A DNA stretch of 15,189 bases, taken from assembly GCA_903933395.1 (NCBI GenBank), contig CAIZKA010000238.1, forward strand, positions 1-15,189. Reading direction: 5' to 3'. The notes under the pieces are model-generated. The model saw nothing but the letters and a program-made list of their open reading frames with translations, did not search any database and was not told where the DNA came from. The first letter of the stretch is position 1; each line of letters opens with the position of its first letter. A program made the translations under genes and the position numbers. Below, one piece after another: positions 6,731 through 15,189 of the stretch. This stretch comes from an uncultured beta proteobacterium (GTDB taxonomy: Bacteria > Pseudomonadota > Gammaproteobacteria > Burkholderiales > Rhodocyclaceae).

Positions 6731-7507
6731 TCAGCAGCCCCTGAATTGCGGCGGTCGCTTTTCGAGGAAGGCCGCCAGCCCTTCGGCGTAATCCTGCGTG
6801 TCGAGGAAGGCGAAGGAGGCGCGTTTTTCCTCCGCCGTCAGCGGCCGGTCCTCCAGCAGGCGCGCGATCCACTGCTTGTGCCAGCGTGCCACCAGCGGCG
6901 CACCGGCGGCGATGCGCGCGGCCGTCGCCTGCGCCTCCGATCCCACCGCGTCGTCCGCCACCACGCGCGTCAGCAAGCCTTTGGCATAAGCCTCGGCCGC
7001 ATTCAGCAAACGCCCTTCGAGCAGGATTTCCTTCGCCACCGCCGGGCCGGCCAGTTTGAGGAAACCCGCAAGTTCGCCGGGGTACATGGAGAAGCCCAGC
7101 TTCATGATCGGCGCGCCGAACTTCGCGCCTTCGCCGGCAATGCGCAGGTCGCAGGCGCAGGCGATTTCCAGCCCGCCGCCGACGCAGGGGCCGAGGATGG
7201 CCGCGACCGTCGGATGCGGACAGGACTCGATGGCGGCCAGCGCCTCGCCCACAGCCTCGTGGTAGGCCAGCGCCAGATCGACATTGGCGCGCGCGGTACG
7301 GAACTCTTCGAGGTCGCCGCCGGCGGCGAAGACCGCCCCTTCGCCGCGCAGGATCACGCAGCGCAGTTCGCCTTCCGCGGCGAGTCCTTGCATCGTCTCG
7401 CGCAGCCGCGACCACATGCGTGCATTGAGCGCGTTGAGCTTGTCGGGGTTGAACAAGGTGACGGTGGCGATCGTTCCATCGCACTGGCAGAGGATGTCGG
7501 ATTCCAT
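6731..7507 (-). CDS. Enoyl-CoA hydratase/isomerase (crotonase) family protein
   Basis: The 258-residue length is typical for crotonases. The N-terminal beta strand region is followed by F60-AAGGDLEEF and a second oxyanion-hole block G106-PCVGGGLEIACACD. Of the two catalytic glutamates of classical enoyl-CoA hydratase, the first is kept (E114 in GGGLEIA). The second, normally in a PEI motif, is replaced by isoleucine (I134 in FGAPIMKLG). The protein may thus be an isomerase, a decarboxylase or another crotonase-fold enzyme acting on a CoA ester rather than a standard hydratase. It sits in a minus-strand run behind a TIP30-like protein (66 bases) and before NnrU. ATG 7507 fits the family N-terminus. 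Family certain, reaction uncertain. Confidence 0.88.
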   Translation of the reverse strand: MESDILCQCDGTIATVTLFNPDKLNALNARMWSRLRETMQGLAAEGELRCVILRGEGAVFAAGGDLEEFRTARANVDLALAYHEAVGEALAAIESCPHPTVAAILGPCVGGGLEIACACDLRIAGEGAKFGAPIMKLGFSMYPGELAGFLKLAGPAVAKEILLEGRLLNAAEAYAKGLLTRVVADDAVGSEAQATAARIAAGAPLVARWHKQWIARLLEDRPLTAEEKRASFAFLDTQDYAEGLAAFLEKRPPQFRGC

Positions 7508-7573
7508 GTCGATTCTCGAGTGTCAGTCAGCAACAATAACCCAAGCGCGCTGCAGGCGGGTTGGCGGCGCCCA

Positions 7574-8212
7574 TCAGAGGGCGTCGGATTCGACAACGTG
7601 CACGCCGGCTTCGCCCGTCAGCACCCCGAGCAGCAAGGCATGGGCAATCTGCCGCGGCGTCACGACCCGATACTTCTTCGGGATCACCGGTTTCAGCGCG
7701 CGGGCGAGCAGGACACCCATGTGTTCGGCTGGACGCAACTGTTCGCGCTCGGCGTCGATCAGCGAGGGGCGCACGAGGGTGGTGCTGACAAAACCCAGGT
7801 CAATGATGCCCTGTTCGGCCTCGGCCTTGGTGCGCAGGTAGAAGTTGCCCTTCGCGCTGGCGCCGAGCGAGGAATTGAGCGCATAGCGGGTGGCGCCGGC
7901 GGCCCTGGCGAAACGCCCGATCCGGATCGGCAGGTCGCGGTCGATGCGGGCGAATGCAGCCTGCGAACCGGCGGCCCGGATCGTGGTGCCCAGGGTGCAG
8001 ATGACCGCATCGCAGGCCCAGAAATCTTCGTTGCCGGTCAGGGTGGTCAGATCGAGCACCGGGTTGTTCAGCCGGGTGGCATGCCGCGACAGCGGGCGCC
8101 GGGTCGGCGCGGTGATCCGACGGATACCGCACCCGTCCAGGGCCTGCTCGAGCACCGCCTGCCCGACGGCGCCGCTGGCGCCGACGACAAGGAGATCAAG
8201 GCCGTCGGCCAT
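7574..8212 (-). CDS. NAD(P)-binding protein, atypical short-chain dehydrogenase (TIP30/HTATIP2-like)
   Basis: The 212-residue protein begins with a Rossmann nucleotide-binding motif, LLVVGASGAVGQAV, and has the middle segment CDAVICTLGTTIRAAGS. SSLGASAKGNFYLRTKAEAE follows, containing a YxxxK motif like the catalytic pair of short-chain dehydrogenases. Then comes LVRPSLIDAERE. This layout matches the atypical SDRs related to HTATIP2/TIP30 and yeast Fmp52. The substrate is unknown. No membrane segment is seen, so it is cytoplasmic. It lies between the MFS gene (145 bases upstream) and the crotonase gene (66 bases downstream), all on the minus strand, so an operon is plausible though not shown. 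ATG 8212 places the glycine motif about ten residues in, as usual. Confidence 0.82.
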   Translation of the reverse strand: MADGLDLLVVGASGAVGQAVLEQALDGCGIRRITAPTRRPLSRHATRLNNPVLDLTTLTGNEDFWACDAVICTLGTTIRAAGSQAAFARIDRDLPIRIGRFARAAGATRYALNSSLGASAKGNFYLRTKAEAEQGIIDLGFVSTTLVRPSLIDAEREQLRPAEHMGVLLARALKPVIPKKYRVVTPRQIAHALLLGVLTGEAGVHVVESDAL

Positions 8213-8357
8213 GGATCAGTCCTTCAGCACGGCGGGACAAAAACAGGGTCAGCATCACATTCCTTTCCGTATGGCCCCGCACCCGGCGCCGGCGCTGCGG
8301 GCGAGGGCGGCGCAGCCGGCCCCAACTGCAAGCGACGGACAATGCAAGCGCTTCATC

Positions 8358-9644
8358 TCAGTCGTGCATCTGCTTGCAGTGGCTGTCCCTGGCCAGGATC
8401 AGGATGAAGGCGGCCAGCACCATGGCGCCGAACATCAGGGTGAAGCCGGCGCGATAGGCGGACGCGTCATAGAGCCGCACCCCGGCGGCGAGCGCACCGT
8501 TCCAGCGCCGGTCGAGCATCCAGCCCACCGCCGGCTGCAGCAACATGCCGCCGACCAGCGGCCCCATGTTGCAGAAGCCCGAGGCCGTGCCGACCAGCCG
8601 CAGCGGTACCGACTCCTTGGCCCAGGCGAAGCCGATGATGATGTTGCCCGAAGCGAAGCCGGTCGGCACCAGCAGCAGCACCAACGCCCACAGCGGAAGC
8701 GGCAGGAAGATGATCGCCGACCAGCCCAGCAGAGCCACACCGGTAGCGATCAGGTACAGGGGTTTCCGCATGCCCATGCGCTCCGACCAACTGCCCAGCA
8801 GAGGCCCACCCAGCGCCCACGCCACCAAAAGAAGCGAGGTGATCGCCGCGGCAGCCTTGGGGTCGAGCCCATGCACCTGGCGCAGGAAGGGCACGCCCCA
8901 GAGCCCGGCGAAAGTCAGCACCGCGCCGGAAAAACCGATCGGCACCGCCGTCAGGATCCAGACATTGCGGTAGGACAGCACTTCCATCAAGCCGCGTAGC
9001 ACCGACGTCCCCGCATGCGACCCGTGCGCGCCCTGAAAGTGGCTGGCGTAGCCGCGCTCCACCGGGTCGTCGCGCACGCGCAGCCAGGTGGCGGCGCACA
9101 GCACCGCCGTCAGCGCCGCCGTAACACCCATCACCGGGCGCCAGCCGAAGGCCTCGACCAGAAAGCGCAGCGGTACGCCCGCCACCACGCCGCCCACCAC
9201 GCCCGTGAGGAGCGCCATGCCCGAGGCCAGCGCGTACTGCCTGGGCGCGAACCAGTGGCTGGCGAGCTTCAGCATCGAAACGAAGGCCACCGCCACCGAA
9301 GCGCCGATCAGCAGCCGCCCCATGTTGGCCCAGAAGATGGTGGGCGCGAAGGCGAACAGCGCCGTCCCGAGCGCCGCGACACCGGCCCCGGCGGTAAGCA
9401 GACGACGCGGCCCCCAGCGGTCGGCGATCATGCCGGTCGGGATCTGCATCGCCACGTAGGAATAGAAATAGAAGGCCGAGAGATTGCCCAGCGCCGCACC
9501 GGTGATGGCAAACTCGGTCATCAACTGGTCGGTGATTACCGCCGGCGCGACGCGCAGGTAGAAGCCGATCAGGTAGAGCAGCGCACCGAGGCCCCAGACC
9601 GACCACGCCAGTGAGGCTGGCGGAAAATTCTTTTGATCGCTCAC
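8358..9644 (-). CDS. Major facilitator superfamily transporter
   Basis: The 428-residue protein has about twelve hydrophobic segments. It shows the MFS loop signature between helices 2 and 3 (GMIADRWGPRRLLTAG) and a second copy in the C-terminal half (GSWSERMGMRKPLYLIATG). The region before residue 25 (MSDQKNFPPASLAW) is cytoplasmic. The YLRVAPAVITDQLM segment early in the protein resembles uncharacterised proteobacterial MFS carriers of the sugar-phosphate/organic-anion antiporter type, but no substrate can be assigned. The start is GTG 9644; the ribosome-binding site is weak. The gene follows a hypothetical gene by 94 bases on the same strand. Confidence 0.88.
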   Translation of the reverse strand: MSDQKNFPPASLAWSVWGLGALLYLIGFYLRVAPAVITDQLMTEFAITGAALGNLSAFYFYSYVAMQIPTGMIADRWGPRRLLTAGAGVAALGTALFAFAPTIFWANMGRLLIGASVAVAFVSMLKLASHWFAPRQYALASGMALLTGVVGGVVAGVPLRFLVEAFGWRPVMGVTAALTAVLCAATWLRVRDDPVERGYASHFQGAHGSHAGTSVLRGLMEVLSYRNVWILTAVPIGFSGAVLTFAGLWGVPFLRQVHGLDPKAAAAITSLLLVAWALGGPLLGSWSERMGMRKPLYLIATGVALLGWSAIIFLPLPLWALVLLLVPTGFASGNIIIGFAWAKESVPLRLVGTASGFCNMGPLVGGMLLQPAVGWMLDRRWNGALAAGVRLYDASAYRAGFTLMFGAMVLAAFILILARDSHCKQMHD

Positions 9645-9738
9645 GCCGGAAAGATCGCCGTGCCGCTGGCGCCGACTGTTGACGGTGGCAGGGTTTGAAA
9701 TCTCGAGGCCAAATGCGATCCTTTCGGAGGTGCCGGGC

Positions 9739-10065
9739 TCAGCCCAACACCACGACTTTCAGTTTTTCGAACAGGCCGAGACCGGCCCACCATGCCAACC
9801 CGTCGGTGCGGAAGCGGATACCGGCTTCGGTCAGGGTGAGCTTCCTGGCGCCCATCTCGGTCGCGCCGGAGTCGGCAATGAAATCCGATTTCATCAGGTA
9901 ACCGGCGATGGCGGGCTGAATCTGCTGTCCGTCGATTATCCAGCGAGCACCATAGCCGTCGGTATCGCCGCGCAGCATCAGGATCGGCTGGTAGTCGCCC
10001 ATCAGCCGAAGCACCTTCAGCGTTTCGGCCCGGTTGGGAATGAGGGCGGTCCCGGGAGCATCCAT
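9739..10065 (-). CDS. Hypothetical protein, possibly winged-helix-like
   Basis: I do not recognise this 108-residue protein with confidence. It has an N-terminal helical part (RAETLKVLRLMGDYQ), then LRGDTDGYGARWIIDGQQIQ, a probable helix AIAGYLMKSDFIAD and a strand-like MGARKLTLTEAG, then a Trp-containing hydrophobic end. The order of helix, helix, short hairpin (KLTLTEAG) resembles a winged-helix fold, but that is a guess from pattern. It is the first gene of the minus-strand block ending at nnrU. ATG 10065 has no clear Shine-Dalgarno sequence. The codon third positions are GC-rich as in the neighbours, which supports a real gene. Confidence 0.6.
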   Translation of the reverse strand: MDAPGTALIPNRAETLKVLRLMGDYQPILMLRGDTDGYGARWIIDGQQIQPAIAGYLMKSDFIADSGATEMGARKLTLTEAGIRFRTDGLAWWAGLGLFEKLKVVVLG

Positions 10066-10211
10066 GATTCAACTATGTCGCAATTCTCGCAATCGTCCGC
10101 CTAAATGCTGCGAGCCTGGAAGAGAATCCGGCCTGCGGCGCCAGTTCTTTACCGCGCGTAGAGACTGGAATCTGAAAAGCCGGTTCATCGGCCAATCTTA
10201 ACGGACCCACG

Positions 10212-10241
10212 GACATTTCGCGAATGGCGTGGCGAGATGTC
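10212..10241. other. 10-bp hairpin in the intergenic region
   Basis: gacatttcgc (10212-10221) and gcgagatgtc (10232-10241) pair over ten positions with a single U-G wobble, enclosing a 10-base loop. No U-run follows on either strand. It could be part of a leader or small RNA, or an operator for a dimeric regulator. Confidence 0.35.
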
Positions 10242-10338
10242 ATGGCCAATCATATTTGCTCGTGAGCGGCGCATCCTGATCCAGTTTCGGTATTTCGCAG
10301 TGACGCGTTTACCCCAGGGGAATGGGCGCACCAAATGG

Positions 10339-10367
10339 TTGACTAGTTTAATCTACTATCATTTGAT
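10339..10367 (+). promoter_or_regulatory. Possible sigma70-type promoter of the DUF3135 gene
   Basis: TTGACT (10339-10344) matches five of six -35 consensus bases. Seventeen bases later lies TTTGAT (10362-10367), a poor -10 with four of six matches. TATCAT at 10357-10362 is a better hexamer but only 12 bases away. The region is AT-rich and lies about 85 bases before the start codon. This is a pattern match only. Confidence 0.3.
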
Positions 10368-10455
10368 ATTCTGACCACTGAAACTGAATTGCAGGGATTT
10401 CGATGGCGTCCGCACTTTTTGCCGACACGTGAAATTTTGAGGAGGAAATCTACAA

Positions 10456-10824
10456 ATGGATACCAACTTCAATTTTCAGGAATGGGCGCTTCTGGCGAAA
10501 ACCTCTCCGGAAGCCTTTGAAAAACGTCGCAGGGAAACAATCAACGAGTTCCTGTCTGCGTCGTCGGACCGGCAGCGAAGGTTCGGGCTTGGTCTGCAAC
10601 GCGAGATCGACTTCGAAATAAAGCGTGCGAACAACCCGCAGGCGGCGCTTGCAGTGATCGCAAAAATGATGTGGGATCAAGTCGCGTTTCTGTGCGCCGA
10701 GGTGAATACGCTGAGCACGGACATCAGGGAACTTCAAGGAAACCCTGCGGTGGAAACCAAAAAACAGCCCGATGCGCCTGCCCCCGTCGCAACCGGCCAA
10801 TCAATTCAATCCCGCATGGGCTGA
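10456..10824 (+). CDS. DUF3135 domain-containing protein
   Basis: The 122-residue protein matches, from memory, the small proteobacterial DUF3135 family: F-x-EWALLAKTSPEAFEKRR near the start, INEFLSASSDRQRRFGLGLQ in the middle and KMMWDQVAFL further on. The family has no assigned function. It is predicted to be mostly helical, soluble and without signal peptide; the last 25 residues are a Pro/Ala-rich, probably disordered tail. gaggagga lies a few bases before ATG 10456 and fixes the start. It stands alone after a 390-base gene-free region and converges on the rhodanese gene. The family call is likely but not checked. Confidence 0.72.
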   Translation: MDTNFNFQEWALLAKTSPEAFEKRRRETINEFLSASSDRQRRFGLGLQREIDFEIKRANNPQAALAVIAKMMWDQVAFLCAEVNTLSTDIRELQGNPAVETKKQPDAPAPVATGQSIQSRMG

Positions 10825-10875
10825 CGGACGCGTACCTGCCCGCTGATCAGCCTGACCAGAACCGGCCTCAGCCCG

Positions 10876-11268
10876 TCAGCACTGCTCCCACGGCAGGCCT
10901 TCGAAGCGCCAGCCGTTCATCGCGCCGCGATGGTGGGTGTCGTCGAGTTCGCCTTCGAAACCGTGCAGGACGTTGTACACACGGGTAAAGCCGGCGGCTT
11001 CGAGAGCGTGGCCGGCGTCGATCGAGCGGTTGCCGCTGCGGCAGATCAACACCACGGGGCGATCCCCGGAATGGCCGGCGAGCTTTTTCACTTCGCCGAC
11101 GAAGTGGGGATTGATTTCCCAGTCGGGGCCGTCGTTCCACGACACATGGCTGACGCCGGCGGGATGGCCGACGAAAAAGAATTCCATTTCGCTGCGGCAA
11201 TCGACAAACAGCGCGCTGGGGTTGTCGTGAAGGAACTTTGCAGCTTCCTTGGGGGTCAGGTGTTCCAT
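10876..11268 (-). CDS. Cytoplasmic single-domain rhodanese-like protein
   Basis: The 130-residue protein is a one-domain rhodanese: LFVDCRSEMEFFFVGHPAG, SHVSWNDGPDWEINPHFV, then the active-site loop CRSGNRS with the catalytic cysteine and the signature AGHALEAAGFTRVYNVLHG. Such proteins carry sulphane sulphur as a persulphide on that cysteine. No signal peptide is seen. It ends GLPWEQC, with a cysteine as the last residue. A second rhodanese is encoded divergently, 88 bases away. ATG 11268 begins MEHLTPKEAAKFL, a normal rhodanese start. Sulphur donor and acceptor are unknown. Confidence 0.9.
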   Translation of the reverse strand: MEHLTPKEAAKFLHDNPSALFVDCRSEMEFFFVGHPAGVSHVSWNDGPDWEINPHFVGEVKKLAGHSGDRPVVLICRSGNRSIDAGHALEAAGFTRVYNVLHGFEGELDDTHHRGAMNGWRFEGLPWEQC

Positions 11269-11356
11269 GCTGTGTGCTCCACTCGATCGTCGGACCGGTC
11301 ATTGTAGCCAAGCGCGGTATAGTAATCCGATCAATCCGCCATCTCCACTGACGCCC

Positions 11357-11797
11357 ATGAACACCATGCTCCTGAAAAACCTGCTGCCCTGCGTATTCAT
11401 GCTCCTCGCGCTGTCGGCCCGCGCCGAACCCGACCTCAGCGCGCCCGATGCCGCCGCCGCAACCGCCGCCGGCAAGATCACGCTGATCGACATCCGCACA
11501 CCGCCGGAATGGAAGGAAACCGGCGTCGCCAAGGGTGCCAGACTGCTCAACATGCAGCATCCGCAGGGCGCACCGGGCTTCACGAATGCCCTGCTGGAAC
11601 AGGTGAATGGCGACAGAAGCGCGCCCATCGCCCTGATCTGCCGCACCGGCAACCGCACCACCCAGGTCCAGCGCTATCTGCAAAGCGTCGGCTTCACGCA
11701 GGTCTACAACGTCAAGGAAGGCATGGCCGGCAGCGCATCCGGCCCGGGCTGGATCAAGCGCGGCCTGCCGGTGGAGACTTGCACTTCCCAATGTTAG
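11357..11797 (+). CDS. Exported single-domain rhodanese-like protein
   Basis: The 146-residue protein begins with a signal peptide (MNTMLLKNLLPCVFMLLA, then LSARA-EP), so it should act in the periplasm. The rhodanese domain follows: ITLIDIRTPPEWKETGVAKG, LLNMQHPQGAPGF, active-site loop CRTGNRT and YLQSVGFTQVYNVKEGMAG. It ends GLPVETCTSQC, with two cysteines near the terminus. The frame is open from 11249, but ATG 11357 is chosen because the signal peptide starts there and the upstream part overlaps the divergent rhodanese gene. The nearby tandem neighbour metH has its own promoter, so the rhodanese is probably transcribed alone. Rhodaneses of this type carry persulphide sulphur; the partner is not visible. 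Confidence 0.9.
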   Translation: MNTMLLKNLLPCVFMLLALSARAEPDLSAPDAAAATAAGKITLIDIRTPPEWKETGVAKGARLLNMQHPQGAPGFTNALLEQVNGDRSAPIALICRTGNRTTQVQRYLQSVGFTQVYNVKEGMAGSASGPGWIKRGLPVETCTSQC

Positions 11798-11819
11798 GGA
11801 AGCCGCTCGAGGGAAGGTT

Positions 11820-11889
11820 CGTCATCCCGGGCTTGACCCGGGATCCAGACCGTCGACGCCGCTGGATTCCGGCTTGCGCCGGAATGACG
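11820..11889. repeat. Dispersed double-hairpin palindromic repeat, copy 2
   Basis: This is a second copy of the element at 5986-6055, also 70 bases and in the same orientation. The first 30 bases are identical, the next dozen differ, and the last 30 are nearly identical. Hairpin B reads attccggc-ttgc-gccggaat (11866-11885). Compared with copy 1, A6034 is T11868 and T6049 is A11883, so the pair is kept although both bases changed. It lies 22 bases after the exported rhodanese stop and 28 bases before the metH -10 box. Confidence 0.8.
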
Positions 11890-11917
11890 ACGAAAGTCGG
11901 CGCTGGCGGGACGGCGC

Positions 11918-11923
11918 TATAAT
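11918..11923 (+). promoter_or_regulatory. -10 box of the metH promoter
   Basis: TATAAT, a perfect sigma70 -10 hexamer, sits eight bases before the first base of the SAH riboswitch aptamer, so transcription should begin close to 11930. No good -35 is seen at the normal distance (11895-11900 reads agtcgg), which suggests an activator or a -10-driven promoter. Confidence 0.65.
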
Positions 11924-11930
11924 CGCGCCT

Positions 11931-12008
11931 CGCTTCCGAGGAGCGCTGCAAGGTTGGCCTGCCGGTCATCACCCTAGGCTCGGAATCCGTTTTCAACGGC
12001 GCTCGCCT
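11931..12008 (+). ncRNA. S-adenosylhomocysteine (SAH) riboswitch
   Basis: The sequence carries the conserved SAH aptamer strings: ccgaggagcgctgcaa at the 5' side, ggctcgga in the middle and caacggcgctcgcc at the 3' side. The expected pairings are present. gagcgc (11941-11946) pairs with gcgctc (11999-12004), and tccgag (11935-11940) pairs with ctcgga (11979-11984). The family is known upstream of ahcY, metH and metE in proteobacteria and acts as an on-switch when SAH accumulates. The position before metH fits exactly: more SAH means more recycling of homocysteine to methionine. Confidence 0.92.
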
Positions 12009-12020
12009 GACCTTGGTTAA

Positions 12021-12068
12021 ACCGGGGCTTCGGTGAGCCGCATTGCGAGTCGCGCTCCCCGCCCCGGT
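12021..12068 (+). promoter_or_regulatory. Candidate expression platform hairpin of the SAH riboswitch
   Basis: accggggc (12021-12028) and gccccggt (12061-12068) are perfectly complementary over eight bases and end nine bases before the Shine-Dalgarno-like ggagag (12077-12082). A smaller gcgag (12045-12049) in the loop could instead pair with ctcgc (12002-12006) in the 3' arm of the aptamer, giving two alternative folds. There is no U-run, so control of translation is more likely than termination. The switching model is inference. Confidence 0.4.
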
Positions 12069-12086
12069 CATGGACTGGAGAGACGC

Positions 12087-15189
<3,103 letters not shown>

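Larger units (their letters stand above)
10066..10455. other. 390-base gene-free region between divergent genes
   Basis: No convincing open frame is seen on either strand. The stretch contains a strong hairpin (10212-10241), a possible promoter (10339-10367) and the ribosome-binding site of the DUF3135 gene. The motif ggccaatc occurs twice, at about 10191-10198 and 10243-10250. The right part is clearly richer in AT than the rest of the window, as expected for a promoter region. No tRNA-like cloverleaf was recognised. Confidence 0.5.

Noticed and set aside
8287..8325. A GC-rich stem (gccg-gc-gctgc with gcagc-cggc) between the MFS and TIP30-like genes, considered as a terminator
   Set aside because: It has a two-base bulge and no U-run on the minus strand, so there is no support for termination.
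6746..8407. A 553-codon plus-strand open frame
   Set aside because: It covers the crotonase and TIP30-like genes on the opposite strand, which have clear family motifs. The frame itself has none.
9641..10072. A 143-codon minus-strand frame overlapping the hypothetical gene at 9739-10065
   Set aside because: It is Arg/Ser/Pro-rich and lacks structure-like patterns, while the frame starting at 10065 has alternating helix and strand patterns and balanced composition.

Overview
This 15.2 kb stretch looks like the chromosome of a high-GC betaproteobacterium, most likely of the Rhodocyclales type. The grounds are a C-terminal piece of a TIGR03790 (PEP-CTERM-associated) protein, an orphan formaldehyde-activating enzyme (Fae), an S-adenosylhomocysteine (SAH) riboswitch in front of metH, DUF3135, NnrU and short YchJ proteins, and a dispersed double-hairpin repeat. 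No species can be named from the sequence alone.

Left end (1-1200): a minus-strand TIGR03790-family gene is cut at about 438 by the 3' part of an IS256-family element. The element has lost its left end and carries an in-frame stop near the end of its transposase, so both genes are dead. Next come two plus-strand genes: a comparatively AT-rich PilZ-domain protein (1329-2450) and Fae with an unusual N-terminal extension (2634-3233).

Middle (3325-10065): mostly minus-strand genes. The first block, in transcription order, is dacB (PBP4), a 76-residue two-helix membrane protein and a YchJ/SEC-C protein, with overlapping ends. A plus-strand flavin reductase diverges from dacB across only 39 bases. 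The second block, in transcription order, is a hypothetical protein, an MFS transporter, a TIP30-like NAD(P)-binding protein, an enoyl-CoA hydratase/isomerase-family protein and NnrU.

Right end (10066-15189): a 390-base gene-free stretch holds a strong hairpin and a possible promoter, followed by a DUF3135 protein. Then come two divergently transcribed single-domain rhodaneses, one apparently cytoplasmic and one exported, and a second copy of the dispersed repeat. The window ends in the methionine-cycle unit: a perfect -10 box, an SAH riboswitch and cobalamin-dependent methionine synthase metH, which runs off the right edge in its activation domain. SAH is a product of SAM-dependent methylation, so the riboswitch should link metH expression to methyl-cycle demand.

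I see no convincing new multi-gene system. The points most worth a second look are the extended Fae, the rhodanese pair, the repeat pair with a compensatory base change, the riboswitch expression platform and the crotonase that lacks one catalytic glutamate.
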